In this document: piece by piece, positions 12,050 through 21,975 of the stretch
How the letters are laid out: the number at the start of each line of letters is the position of its first letter
Position numbering within the stretch: position 1 is the first letter of the stretch
Origin: Nectonema munidae
Lineage: Eukaryota; Nematomorpha; Nectonematoida; Nectonematidae
Length of the DNA: 64,000 nt
Direction of reading: 5' to 3'
Assembly (NCBI GenBank): GCA_030549495.1
Contig: JAUIRK010000885.1
Span: forward strand, 682,001 to 746,000
The notes under the pieces: model-generated
What the model saw: only the letters and a program-made list of their open reading frames with translations
Databases searched by the model: none
Told to the model about the DNA's origin: nothing
Translations under genes and position numbers: made by a program

Positions 12050-12850
12050 GTCAATCAAAATTTTGATTGATCAAAAATATATCTAATAAAATATACCTTC
12101 AAATTTTACATAAAATATGTTTTTATACTAAATTGGCCATGCTGGTTTCATTTCAGAACTCATTTTTTACATTTAGGATGTGAAAATACCTATAAGTGTT
12201 AATCAAATGTCTGGTTTACGTCTGAAAACTATCTCTACAAATATTCTTTCTAAGTTTAGATGAAATATATGTTTTAAATCAGATCATTCATGCTAGTTTC
12301 ATTTCTACACTTAGTTTTTGCTTTTAAAATAAAATATGTGGTTTAAATCTGAAAACGATTTTCAAAAATATCTTAAATTTTATATGAAATATATATTTCA
12401 TGCCGAATCAACCATGCTAGTTTCATTTATGGACCCAATTTTTGCATTTAGGATTTAAAAATACCAATAGTATAAGTATCAATAAAATTTGTCTCCAAAA
12501 ATATTGTTCAAATTTTACATGAAATATATGTTTTTATACCAAATGGAAGATGCTGGTTTCATTTTTGGACTCGGCTTTAACATTTAGGGTTTTAAAATAT
12601 CTGAAAGCTTCAATCAGATTTGCGGTTTACTTCTAGATACTGTCTTCTAAAATATTTTCAAAAAAAAATATCTTTCAAATAAAATATATGTTTTTATAAC
12701 AAATCGATTATTCTTATTTTATTTCTTTACTCCATTTTGGCTTAAAAAATATCTGGAAGTGGCATTTGAATTAGTAATGTATGCCTAAAAACCAGTTCTG
12801 TAAAATCTTTTAAAAAAATCGCTGTATATTAGTTATATAGTAAGTAAACA
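12050..12850 (-). repeat. tandem repeats of about 140-150 bp, left arm
   Basis: About five to six diverged copies share the words catgctggtttcattt and tttacatgaaatatatg. They are the reverse complement of the better-preserved array at 25640-26830. Confidence 0.7.
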
Positions 12851-13740
12851 TATTTTTTTTTACCATTTTTTGGCTTATAATACTTTCTTCAATCATCTTA
12901 AGTATGAAAGATTCATTTAAAAAAATAAAACGTATTAGAAAATCTTTTGAAGATTAGTATGAGAGAAGGAAGCAATCTGAAAACTAATTGAAAAGAGAAA
13001 GTGTGATCAAAAGAAATAATTAAAAAAATATGTATCTTAACAAAATGGAAGATCTAGCATGTTCTAATGAACTAGGAAGTGATGTAATTATTTAATATTG
13101 GGTGTTTCAAAAAAGATTTTTACCGTAAAAAAGAAGTTCCTCTTTTACAAATTAAAAATCTTTAAATCTATAGCTTATCATTTAACTAAGATGGATTGGA
13201 AATCTGAAAATTTTGAATAGGTCAGAGTTATCAACACACATGCCAATATGTAAGAATTTAGTCACTATCAAGATATTTTTTAATTTAAATTGAATCTGTC
13301 CATCTTTTTCCTTTTGCGTGAAAGAGAGAATCTTTTAGATGATGAAGCTGGATAACTTTTTGTAATTGAACAATGAACATCAGAATGATTTTATGAGAAA
13401 AAAAACTTTTAAAGTGAGATTGATTGACAAATTTTCTGGTTGAATATCTTTTAATATCACCTGATAAAAAAACCGAAGATTCTCTAATATTAGGTTATAA
13501 GATCGGGTATAGTCTGTTCTAAATAAATCCTTGCTTTTTTCCAAACATAGGTTGCGAAAATTTATTTCTGATGAAAGAAGAGCTACCAAGGAAGGATCAT
13601 CATAGAATAAATAACAAAATTACATACATACTATATAAATTATAGAAGAAATGACGTAGAGACTCCCAACCCATAAAGAATTTGAAGCCAAAACGATGGA
13701 GGTCCAATGGAGGTAGCTAATTTACTCAGGTGAAATCTTT

Positions 13741-14730
13741 TCGTGTCCGGACATTTGGCCGACAGACATCTGAATGGACATTTAGCCGAGTACATTTGGG
13801 TGAATAGACATTTGACCGAACCGACATTTCATCAAACAGACATTTAACCGAATCGACATTTCAGTAAACGGACATTTGATCGAATAAACATTTAGAATAA
13901 ACATTAGAATTTAGAATAAACATTTAGTATAGTTAGAATATTGTTAGTCTTAAAGTTGGTGTTAGTATAGTTAGAATATTGTTTTAACGTTTGTGTTAGC
14001 ATAGTTAGAATATTGTTAGTGTTAGCATAGTTATTATATTGTTAGTGTTAGCATAGTTATTATATTGTTAGTGTTAGCATAGTTATTATATTGTTAGTGT
14101 TAGCATAGTTATTATATTGTTAGTGTTAGTATATTGTTGGAGTTAGTTTTAGTATAGTTAGAATATTGTTTTAACGTTTGTGTTAGCATAGTTAGAATAT
14201 TGTTAGTGTTAGTATAGTTAGAATATTGTTAGTTTTAGAGTTAGATTTAGCATAGTTAAAAATATTGTAAGTTTTAGAGTTAGGTTTACCATAGTTAGAA
14301 TATTGTTAGTCTTAGAGTCGATGTTAGTATAGTATATTATAGTATAGCATATTTTCAAATCCAACCATAAAATGGAAGATTGTTTGGCAGTATTTTGTGG
14401 GTCAGTAATTAGTTAGACCTTTATAACCTACAAAAATACAGCAAATTAGTCCTGAGTGAGCAAGAGTGATTGATTACATATATGCTTAATGAACGAAGGT
14501 CCGAATGCAGTTATAAGCTTGAAACTTGTGCTCTGTAGACGAATACATTTCATTGGTGGCACTTAAGAATATACAAAATTGTGTTATAAATAGCATAAGA
14601 TAACACGCATCTTTACCGTGTCCGGGCATTTGGCCGAAAGATCAATTATCTGTTCTGTTCTGTTCGGTCAAATGTCTGTAGGCTAAATGTCCATTCGGTC
14701 AGATGTCTGTCGGCCAAATGTCCGTTTACC
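13741..14730. mobile_element. 990-bp inverted-repeat element nested in the left arm
   Basis: The ends carry gtccggacatttggccgac and its near-complement gtcggccaaatgtccg. Flanks AAATCTTT (13733-13740) and AAATATTT (14731-14738) look like an 8-bp duplication with one change. The right arm (around 24560) has the same locus without the insert. The subterminal parts repeat the motif gacatttgaccgaa several times. The termini resemble those of 34166-34511 (ggacatttcgcc), so the two are probably one broad family with 8-bp duplications. No transposase is encoded. Confidence 0.65.
13890..14340 (+). repeat. 26-bp minisatellite and relatives
   Basis: Tandem units of tagttattatattgttag plus tgttagca (26 bp) are near-perfect at about 14026-14120. 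Looser gttagaatattgtta variants flank them. It forms the core of the 990-bp element. Confidence 0.8.
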
Positions 14731-15009
14731 AAATATTTTGTGTGATAAACACCAAAAGTTGGTTTATTCAATAAATTAAGAAAATAAAATTAGCAAATAA
14801 ATACTGCAAGTAGAATTTATTTTAAAGTTTAAATATTTAAGATTGATTGAGAGATTTGATTGATTTTTTGGCACCTTTGTTTCATTTTCATAAAAAATAA
14901 GGATAATCATTAAATTCATTTAGTTTCGTATATGCATAATTTGATAAAAATTATTAGAGACTAGGTTTATCTTTCTATTCTAAAAATAAGGGGAGCCAAC
15001 GATATATTT

Positions 15010-15560
15010 AAAAAGAATAAATATTTTTTGATTTGAACATTTTTCGATTCTTTGATTATAGGACAAATATATTATTTAAAGTCGTGCAAATTTCAAAATA
15101 TAGGTTATATCTTTTGTAACATCGTATGTGGTAGCAAAATATGAACAGAAAGTTTCATATTTTTTGATTTTTTAGAGACGATTCTTTGATTACAGAATTT
15201 TATTTTGATTATTTGACAGATATATTATTTAATATCGTGAAAAAATTGCAAAAATATAGTTAATAATTTGTGTAATATCTCCCCGAATGAGGTATATCAA
15301 ATCTTACTTCTAGCAAAATATGAACTGACAGGTTGGAGATGAACCATCGTAGTATACAGGTATATAGGTAATAACTTATGTAACATCGTCTCCGAATAAG
15401 GTATATCAAATCTTACATCTAGCAAAATATGAACAGAAAGTTGAACATTGTCTCTCTAGTCCATGGAATAGAAACCATCATAGTATACAGGTTGGAGATG
15501 ACAATCAAGTTGTTTACCCGCGTTCAACAGTACAAGTTATGAGAATATATCATTACATAA
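15010..15560 (+). repeat. diverged tandem repeat with tagcaaaatatgaac marker
   Basis: Three to four units share gacaaatatattatttaa, tgtaacatcgt, caaatcttac and tagcaaaatatgaacaga. Spacing is irregular, roughly 150-190 bp. No gene. Confidence 0.6.
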
Positions 15561-15931
15561 CAGAGAAAAAAATATTTCTTTAAATATATTATTAATATTT
15601 TAAAGAATCTCGCATTATACAAATGATGTGCCTGCGTGTGTATGTGAGTTTAAGTAGGTCTGGCAAGACAAATATATATAAAAAAAATTTGAACCAAAAT
15701 ATTTATGGTAAAATAAAGTTATTATTGTTATTCAGAATGATAAAAGAAATCTAAAAATGTATAATACTTCTTTATTTGTTGAATATATGTGAAGTCATAA
15801 TTTTGAGACCGTTTGAAAGGCCTGAAAAATCTAAAATTTAAAAAAATTAAAATTTAAAAACATATTCTTATAGGGTTTGGTATGCTGATTCCAAATATGT
15901 AATTTGTTTGAAATGAATCGAATGACTTATA

Positions 15932-17894
15932 CAGTTGACCCCCGCGTATTCGCGGTTTCGCACATTCGCGATTTTTGAACAGAAAATTTAAAAAATTGCT
16001 TTTCTAAAAATTTTATTACAATTACTTTAAAAAAGTTTCTTTTTAATAATTTTAGAGTTTTATTAAAAATATTTTTTAGTTTTATGATCATTAGATTTAA
16101 ATAAAAAAAAATTTACTTTATTTCATTGATGTTTGCATTTTTTTAAGTAAATTTTCTTTATTTTTTAGACATTTTTTATCTTTGTTTAATATGCCTAAAT
16201 TTCAAGCTCATAAAATTAAACGTCACAAAAAAGTCATGATTTTGCAAAAAAAAGTTGGAGCTTTTGGATATGTTAAAAGGTGGTAAGTCAAATACTACAG
16301 TAGCTAACTATTATGGCATTAATGAGAGTACTGTAAGATACATAAAGAAAAAAGAAGTTGAAATTAGAAGTTCATATTTTGCTAGCTTTAGTAGTACTGC
16401 AAAAATGGTTTCCACTATCAGAGATAAATCTATAGTGAGAATAGAAACAGCTTTGTCTCTCTGGATACAAAACTGTAGAAAAAATATATTCCTTTAGACA
16501 GCAATATTATTCGCGAAAAAGCAAAAAGCCTGTACAAACAATTTTTGCCAAACTCCAATGAAGAATGAAGAAGCAGGTCCATCATCTTTGTCCTCTAAAA
16601 GTTTTCATGCAAGTCAGGTTTTAAAACTCAAAAAGATAGAGTGTCTCTTATTTTGTGTAGTAATGGTGCTGGTTATATGGTGAAACCAGGCTTTATCAAT
16701 AAAAGTTTGACTCCAAGAGCTCTTAAAAATAAAGATAAAGATTCTTTGCCCATTTTTTGTATGTCTAACAAAAAAGCTTGGATAACCAAAACGTTAATAC
16801 AAAAATGGTTTTTGTTCCTCAAGTTAAAAAGTATATTACTAGTGTAAATATGGATTTCAAAGTGCTTCTTATAATGGATAATGCTAGTGGACATTTTGCA
16901 GATCTTAAATGTGAAGGAGTGACTATAGAATTTTTACCTCCAAACATAACTTCTCTTATCCAGCCTTTAGATCAAGGTGTTATCTGCTCCTTTAAAGCAT
17001 TCTATCTCCATAACTTTGTTCAACATTTAGTTATGGAAATGGATGCAGATGAAAACTTTCAATTAACAAATTATTGGAAAAAATTCACAATTGCAAATTG
17101 AACAATTGTTAACAAATCACTTGAATCTATAAAAAAGCAAACTTTAATTGCTGCATGGAAAAAGTTATGGCCTGATATTTCGAATAATGTTGAAAATTTC
17201 CTTCCAGAAGATATTCAAAATTCTTTAATTGAAGAAACTATTTTTAGCTAGATGTTTAGGTGGAGGTTTTGATGATTGCAAGGAAGATGATATAAATTCA
17301 TTAATTGACTCTGGAATGGATACACTCACAGACATCGATTTAAAAGAATTAACCGAATTTAGCAGCGAAGAAGAAAATGAGAAAGATTTTGATGACGAAG
17401 GACTTTCATTGAATCGCCTATCCAAAATTATTGAAAAAGGAAAAGAACTGAAAGAATTGTGTATCGATTGGAACCCTAGTATGAAAAGATCTACAAAGTT
17501 TTGTAATTCAATTGATTCTTGTTTCAAACCGTATGCTAATCTTTTTAAAAACCTGAAAAAACAAAAACCACAACTTCCAATTACTATGTTTTATCAGCCT
17601 GTAAAAAAAATTAATCAATTATCTGACCATGTCAGATAAACTAGTTTCGCTTTTTTTTTTAATTTTTTTGTGTGTGAGTCATTTATTCTAATAAATTTTT
17701 TTACAAATATTTCTGATAAATTATAATTTAGTGTATATAAAAAGAATAAGCCTAGTTAATTTTAAAAAACAAATATATTGATTATATCTTTTTTCATTTT
17801 AAACAATTTTTAAAATGGTAACAAATATTCGCGGATTTTCACTATTTGCGATTAGCTTTGGAACCTAACTCCGCGAATACGGGGGGGGCAACTT
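15932..17894 (+). mobile_element. Tigger/pogo element, decayed
   Basis: The left end CAGTTGACCCCCGCGTATT follows a TA target. The right end holds the complement (aactccgcgaatacggggg, ending caactt) before TA. The 1.96-kb length and the CCCCGCG-ATTCGCGG termini are typical of Tigger elements. The interior holds the transposase remnants described separately. The last base of the right terminus differs from the expected complement. Confidence 0.9.
16192..17639 (+). pseudogene. Tigger transposase, broken
   Basis: The CENP-B/pogo-type transposase is read in several frames. An N-terminal psq-type helix-turn-helix starts at MPKFQAHKIKRHKK (16192) and continues after a frame change in an A-run near 16245. 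A central segment (TPRALKNKDKDSLPI, KKAWITKTLIQKW) follows around 16640-16810. The DDE core (LLIMDNASGH and LPPNITSLIQPLDQG) lies in 16778-17101. An acidic C-terminal part, 17229-17636, follows. The stretch between the DNA-binding domain and the DDE core is shorter than in complete Tigger proteins, so an internal deletion is likely. At least three frame changes plus stops mean no functional protein. It lies between the two Tigger termini. Confidence 0.85.
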
Positions 17895-18117
17895 ATATAT
17901 TTTTTTGCGGTCAAATTTGGAAATTTTGTCATTTTATCAAGTTCAGAGTCAAAAAAAAGTATTTTAAAAAATTCAAACTTAAAATATTAATACATTTTCG
18001 TAATGAGTATAATATTACCTTTAAAATGAGATATTAAAATAGAAAATTTGATAAATTTTTTCAACTAAATATCTTATTAAAGTTAAGATAAATTAATCAT
18101 TTTTTCTCTTAATTTTT
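17895..18117. other. short unannotated stretch
   Basis: AT-rich sequence after the Tigger end, with no recognised feature. Confidence 0.4.
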
Positions 18118-18188
18118 TAGAATTGTCCATGAGACAAAATGTCTTATGAAAATAACGGAGCGAATTGTCCATGAAACAAAATGTTGAT
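18118..18188 (-). repeat. fragment of the 34166-type element minisatellite
   Basis: gaattgtccatga-acaaaatg and tcttatgaaaataacgg are the complement-related units seen four times inside 34166-34511. Only about two units remain. Confidence 0.55.
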
Positions 18189-18190
18189 AG

Positions 18191-18360
18191 AAGGGGTACA
18201 ATTTAAAAACAAAAAACTTGCGTAACATTATTTATACTTTCTTGATCCTTTCATTGGAGAAATTTTCAAAAACTGATATCGCATAAGATGCATGGGGGCA
18301 CCATGAGGTACATAGGAGTGTGGGCACGGCGCCTCATGCCCCAGCCTAGCTACGTCACTG
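18191..18360 (-). mobile_element. truncated copy of hAT MITE (CAGTGACGTAGC family)
   Basis: The right end ctagctacgtcactg at 18346-18360 and the body (tttatactttcttgatcctttcattggagaaattttc) match the complete MITE at 32218-32415. The outer left terminus is missing, replaced by the fragment at 18118-18188. Confidence 0.7.
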
Positions 18361-18836
18361 GAGAAAAGAGAGCTGAATGAGATACAAGAGAAGAGGGCTT
18401 GAGTGAAAGAAGAGAGCGAGTGAATGATTGAGTTTTAGCAGAGAAAGCGGAAGAGAAAAACAAAGGAGACAGAAAGAGAAATAGAATCACTGTGACAGAA
18501 GATGAGAAAATCTAGTGGATCATCAACATGTGTTTGCTCAAAAATACTATAAAGAGGAGACACTGTGATAAACATTGCTTACTTATTGTGTGCATATTGA
18601 AGCAATGGATTATTATTATATAGCTCTCACGCATCGTCTGTAAAATATGTTCGATAGGAATTTCAGAGCAGCTTGGCATGTGATGTTTGATTGATTCGAA
18701 AGTCTGCATTCCTTCTTTTATTCTCTTATCTTCTTACATTATCATGTTTTCGAATGATCATTACATTCTATAATGCGATCATCATACATGTTTTATAAAC
18801 AAGCAGCAACTCTTATAGAAAATATGCGCCCCTGCA
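18361..18836 (-). repeat. copy of the 30-36 kb hAT-type repeat family, minus
   Basis: The order of blocks is the complement of 30143-30604: gagaaagcggaagagaaaaac, gatcatcaacatgtgtttgctc, acattgcttacttattgtg, and gcatcgtctgtaaaatatg. It ends at the terminus atgcgcccctg (18826-18836). This copy retains an extra inner segment around 18690-18760 that 30143 lacks. Confidence 0.7.
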
Positions 18837-18941
18837 CGAAAATATCATTGTGGACCCCAATTTATAATATTTCGCCTGTGGACCCCCTGAATTATTATAT
18901 GGACCCCTAGGGTTCATGTGGGCCCCGGTTGAGAAACCCTG
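18837..18941 (-). mobile_element. hAT-type MITE end (CAGGGTTTCTCAACC)
   Basis: Read on the minus strand it begins CAGGGTTTCTCAACCGGGG and contains several ggggtcca(ca/ta) repeats, a typical hAT (Charlie-like) terminus. The following 8 bases ctctagag may be one side of a duplication. The other terminus is not found. Confidence 0.5.
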
Positions 18942-19714
18942 CTCTAGAGCAATGAATGAAAGAAATCGGTCTCAAAAATGAAGACGATATTAATTCTACA
19001 ATATTCTTATTTTGAATTATATTATTTATAGCATAGTTTCGACTCCGATTCCTATCCTTATAAGATCTCTGAATTAGCAACCGTTGAGTCAACGATCTAC
19101 ATGTAAGATTTGACCTGACTTTGATTTAAATGTAAAAATGTCTTACTCTACCATAATTCTGAATCGGGTTTAGAGAAAGGCTAGTTTGCCAGGGAATTTC
19201 TTGTTCATAAAAATAATTAAAAAGTGAACAGTTAATCCATCCCAAACATTAGTGAAAAAATGAAAAGGTAATAAAAATTCGGGATTAAAGTTCTAATTCT
19301 TATTTATGCGCGTGTGTGAGGAATTTTTAAGGGTTATTTTTTTAAAAGAATGGAAACCTCACTTGCCCACTCCTACGATTCCAAACCCGACTACTTTTCG
19401 TGAAGAGAAGATACATTAGGCTTTTGTATTTAATTTAAGTCGTTTAGTTAGAGAAACAGAATACTATCTGAATCCGGCTCCAAGTATTTAAAAAAATTGG
19501 ACTCCGAATTCACATTCTCAAGAACACAATAAAATAATAAATTAGCCTAATTCTTACTTCCAACCTTGATTAAGAAAGGCCACTACAATTCCTTACAAAG
19601 ACTAAACTCCTCATTTTTATTACATGCCAACTCCGACTCCTATCTCTTTAAACTCTGAGACTACGCATCAATGATAGGAAAAGAAGAAGAAGACACGTAA
19701 TCGAAATAGTTTTA
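18942..19714. other. spacer downstream of ERMARD-like gene
   Basis: Mixed sequence with several cgactccgattcctatc-like words (19028, 19628, 19502) that may be diverged tandem repeats. No coding signal. Confidence 0.4.
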
Positions 19715-19719
19715 AATAT

Positions 19720-19725
19720 TTTATT
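19720..19725 (-). terminator. polyadenylation signal overlapping the ERMARD stop codon
   Basis: The complement reads GGAATAAAATA. The TAA stop (19721-19723) lies inside AATAAA. Confidence 0.5.
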
Positions 19726-21556
19726 CCAAGTTGATTTTGCTCAAGTCGTTGAATAAATGCAAGATGGGTATCCATTCATGTTTGCTCGCTTTCGTTCTAA
19801 TGTTCAGACATATTTTTAGTGCTTTTTTCAATTTACCTTCTATTCTCTCATCCCATTTTCGGAGATGAATTGAATTAGCAAATACTGCCAACATATTGAT
19901 GAAATTTATTGAACTCTCTATCATGCCATCCACTCTTTCTGAAAACAATGAACTTGTTTTTTCAAGTCTTCTATTTTTTGGTCTTGCAGCTTCTTTATAT
20001 TTGTCATTTTGCAAGCATATTTTTAAGAGTGCATCCTTCAAACGGCACGAAATTTTTAACATTAAATTAGCTAGTTTTATTTCTTGCTTCGAACAGTGTA
20101 TGACACTAGTTTTAAATCTAGGAATATCCTGATGCACTATCCCCTTATTTCTTTTTATTTGCGCGATCATTTGCAGAGACTCCCTGAGTTGGCACCAGGT
20201 TTTAGTTAACGGATGATACACGCTTTTGTAGTCGTCTATGAAGGAAATGGCATCACCTCCACTTTGACGGCAAACATCAAGTTTGGATAAAATGTAAGAA
20301 ATTAGGGTAAGTAAAATTGCTGAAATGCTTTTGAGTTTTTCTTTGTTCTTTACGTTTATGAAATGACCATGGCTCACCTTATTTCCGATGTGAGGGCCTT
20401 CTTCAATAATAAAAATGTCTAGCAAACATTCTACAGCACCTCTGCCTAAAATTGCTAAAAGGTTATTTGGAAAATAATGAAGATACTTTTGATGAAATGG
20501 AGACGGTTTGTAAAAGTTTAGATTGTATACATCGTTCGAAAATTTGAACAACTCCATTTTTAATTCCTTTGAAACAAATCCAGCTTCAACACCTAAACAG
20601 TAATGATGAGAATGTGGAATGCTTTGCATCACTATGACATTAGCAGGTAAGGAATGTTCTAAAATTTCATTAAATGTTAGGAAATACTTTTCTTTTGAAA
20701 AGCTCTTCAAGCTCTCTACTACATTATTTTTCTCAACATAAACTTTTCTTAAAAAATTTTCTAAAAAAGGTATCATCAAGATCAAAGATAAATCAAAATC
20801 TTTCGAATCATGAAGAAAAGCAAAGTAATGTAACCTCCTCTCATCTCGAATATTTGAAAGTTTGAGTTTAGTTGAGGCCAGATTTGTCACTTTATCTCGA
20901 ATATCATATATTTCTAGAAATTTCAAATTCTCATAGGCATCTTCATCTTTTCTGATCAAATCAATTAATAACTGCGTGGATTCCAGGATATGGGATGAAA
21001 TAAGAAAACGTTTTAATTTTTTATCCACGCTTAATATAAATAATAGCAAAACAGATGGCAAATATGGAAACGCTCTAGCTAAGTATTTGGAACCGTCGTC
21101 AAAACCATGCCAAAGTTTGTTTCTCATATCTAGGTTTCCTGATAGGTAGAGCTTAAGAAAACCAATTTGCCAGGCGTAAAGAAGAGAGCTTAGCTCGCGC
21201 GAGTCCAATAAATCGCTCAATAAAAATATTTCTTTTTTGAAAATAAAAAAGTAAACCTTTCTAAGCACAAATTCGATGTGCGATATCAGTGAGAGTGTGA
21301 CTGAAAGATTCTTGAATGTGCATGTTTCTGTTTCAAATTCACGGGCTAAGAGGGCAAAGCATCGAATTAACAACTTGGCTTCGTGTATGTTTACCTCTTG
21401 CAAGACATAATTCTGAAAAGATTCATTGGATACACTTTTAAGCATGTCGATAAAGTTATGGGAGTCATTTCTTTCGAATGCAGAGTTATCCTCATCCAAT
21501 GAAGCATTTGATAACATGTCTACAATATTCTCGACATGAACCATCTTAAAATTCAA
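19721..21556 (-). CDS. ERMARD: ERMARD-like protein (DUF4209), intact single ORF
   Basis: The 611-residue protein is close in length to animal ERMARD (about 680 residues), an ER-membrane-associated protein linked by name to RNA degradation. The assignment rests on the DUF4209-like arrangement. A helix E-F-V-L-R-K-V-Y (95-102) is followed by MRNKLWHGF (144-152). A second helix F-L-E-N-F-L-R-K-V-Y (264-273) is followed by GPHIGNKVSHGHF (387-399). The first motif has the R-x4-H spacing of HEPN RNases; in the second, the Arg is replaced by Gly. Histidine-rich IPHSHHYC is at 313-320. No clear signal peptide is seen; hydrophobic helices are near 167-176 and 412-424. The first ATG was taken; Met5 is an alternative. 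The frame has no break and lies inside long inverted repeats beside transposons. No intron is visible, so a retrocopy is possible. Alternative: another DUF4209 family member. Confidence 0.65.
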   Translation of the reverse strand: MNFKMVHVENIVDMLSNASLDEDNSAFERNDSHNFIDMLKSVSNESFQNYVLQEVNIHEAKLLIRCFALLAREFETETCTFKNLSVTLSLISHIEFVLRKVYFFIFKKEIFLLSDLLDSRELSSLLYAWQIGFLKLYLSGNLDMRNKLWHGFDDGSKYLARAFPYLPSVLLLFILSVDKKLKRFLISSHILESTQLLIDLIRKDEDAYENLKFLEIYDIRDKVTNLASTKLKLSNIRDERRLHYFAFLHDSKDFDLSLILMIPFLENFLRKVYVEKNNVVESLKSFSKEKYFLTFNEILEHSLPANVIVMQSIPHSHHYCLGVEAGFVSKELKMELFKFSNDVYNLNFYKPSPFHQKYLHYFPNNLLAILGRGAVECLLDIFIIEEGPHIGNKVSHGHFINVKNKEKLKSISAILLTLISYILSKLDVCRQSGGDAISFIDDYKSVYHPLTKTWCQLRESLQMIAQIKRNKGIVHQDIPRFKTSVIHCSKQEIKLANLMLKISCRLKDALLKICLQNDKYKEAARPKNRRLEKTSSLFSERVDGMIESSINFINMLAVFANSIHLRKWDERIEGKLKKALKICLNIRTKASKHEWIPILHLFNDLSKINLE

Positions 21557-21682
21557 TAAATTATCATTTTAAAACATTCAAAATTTTTTTTTGAAGCAAA
21601 CCTAAAAGTTTGTGAAGACATCCTTAATATCATTGCATATATTCGTAGTGATCGATGAAATAGTCCAACGTGTTTATTTTAG
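21557..21682. promoter_or_regulatory. putative 5' flank of the ERMARD-like gene
   Basis: These 126 bases separate the start codon from a repeat terminus. They contain tagtgatcgatgaa but no convincing core promoter. Any promoter must lie here or within the repeat. Confidence 0.2.
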
Positions 21683-21975
21683 CCTTTAACCCCTTCAGTG
21701 ACGGAGGGGGCATTTTAGTCCCTTCCCCCTCAACTAAAGCTTCTATTGTACAAAATTGGTTGAATTATTATATACCTCCAAACTTTGTGACTTTTCCTAT
21801 AATCGCCAGCTGCATCTTTTAATACCATTTTGATGGTAGTTGAATGAACACCTATCATGTCAAAAACTATCAATAAAAATCAAATGTACTTTTTTTAATA
21901 AAATTAATGTCTATGCCTTATAAAATTTAGAGTTTAAATTAGATACAGTCTTGAAAATTTATAACCATATACATA
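21683..21975 (+). repeat. third copy of the long-arm terminus, truncated
   Basis: It starts TTTAACCCCTTCAGTGACGG and contains caaaattggttgaatt, actttgtgacttttcctat, ggtagttgaatga and cttgaaaatttataa in the same order as 11730-11970. It is interrupted by the Tigger element beginning at 21976. The TTAACCC start hints at a piggyBac-type terminus. Confidence 0.65.

Larger units (their letters stand above)
11745..14945 (+). repeat. left arm of a long inverted repeat
   Basis: This arm matches the reverse complement of 24370-27155 in the same order: a terminal block (ttgaatcatat-cttcaaattttgtgac), the aacgcataacactttatat block, 151-bp tandem repeats, a block around tgtccatctttttcctttt, and the caccaaaagttggtttatt block. 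The left arm is longer because a 990-bp element (13741-14730) sits inside it. It carries no gene. Outer edges were located by eye. Confidence 0.8.

Noticed and set aside
19896-20865. Plus-strand ORFs inside the ERMARD-like gene
   Set aside because: Antisense shadows of the 611-codon frame.
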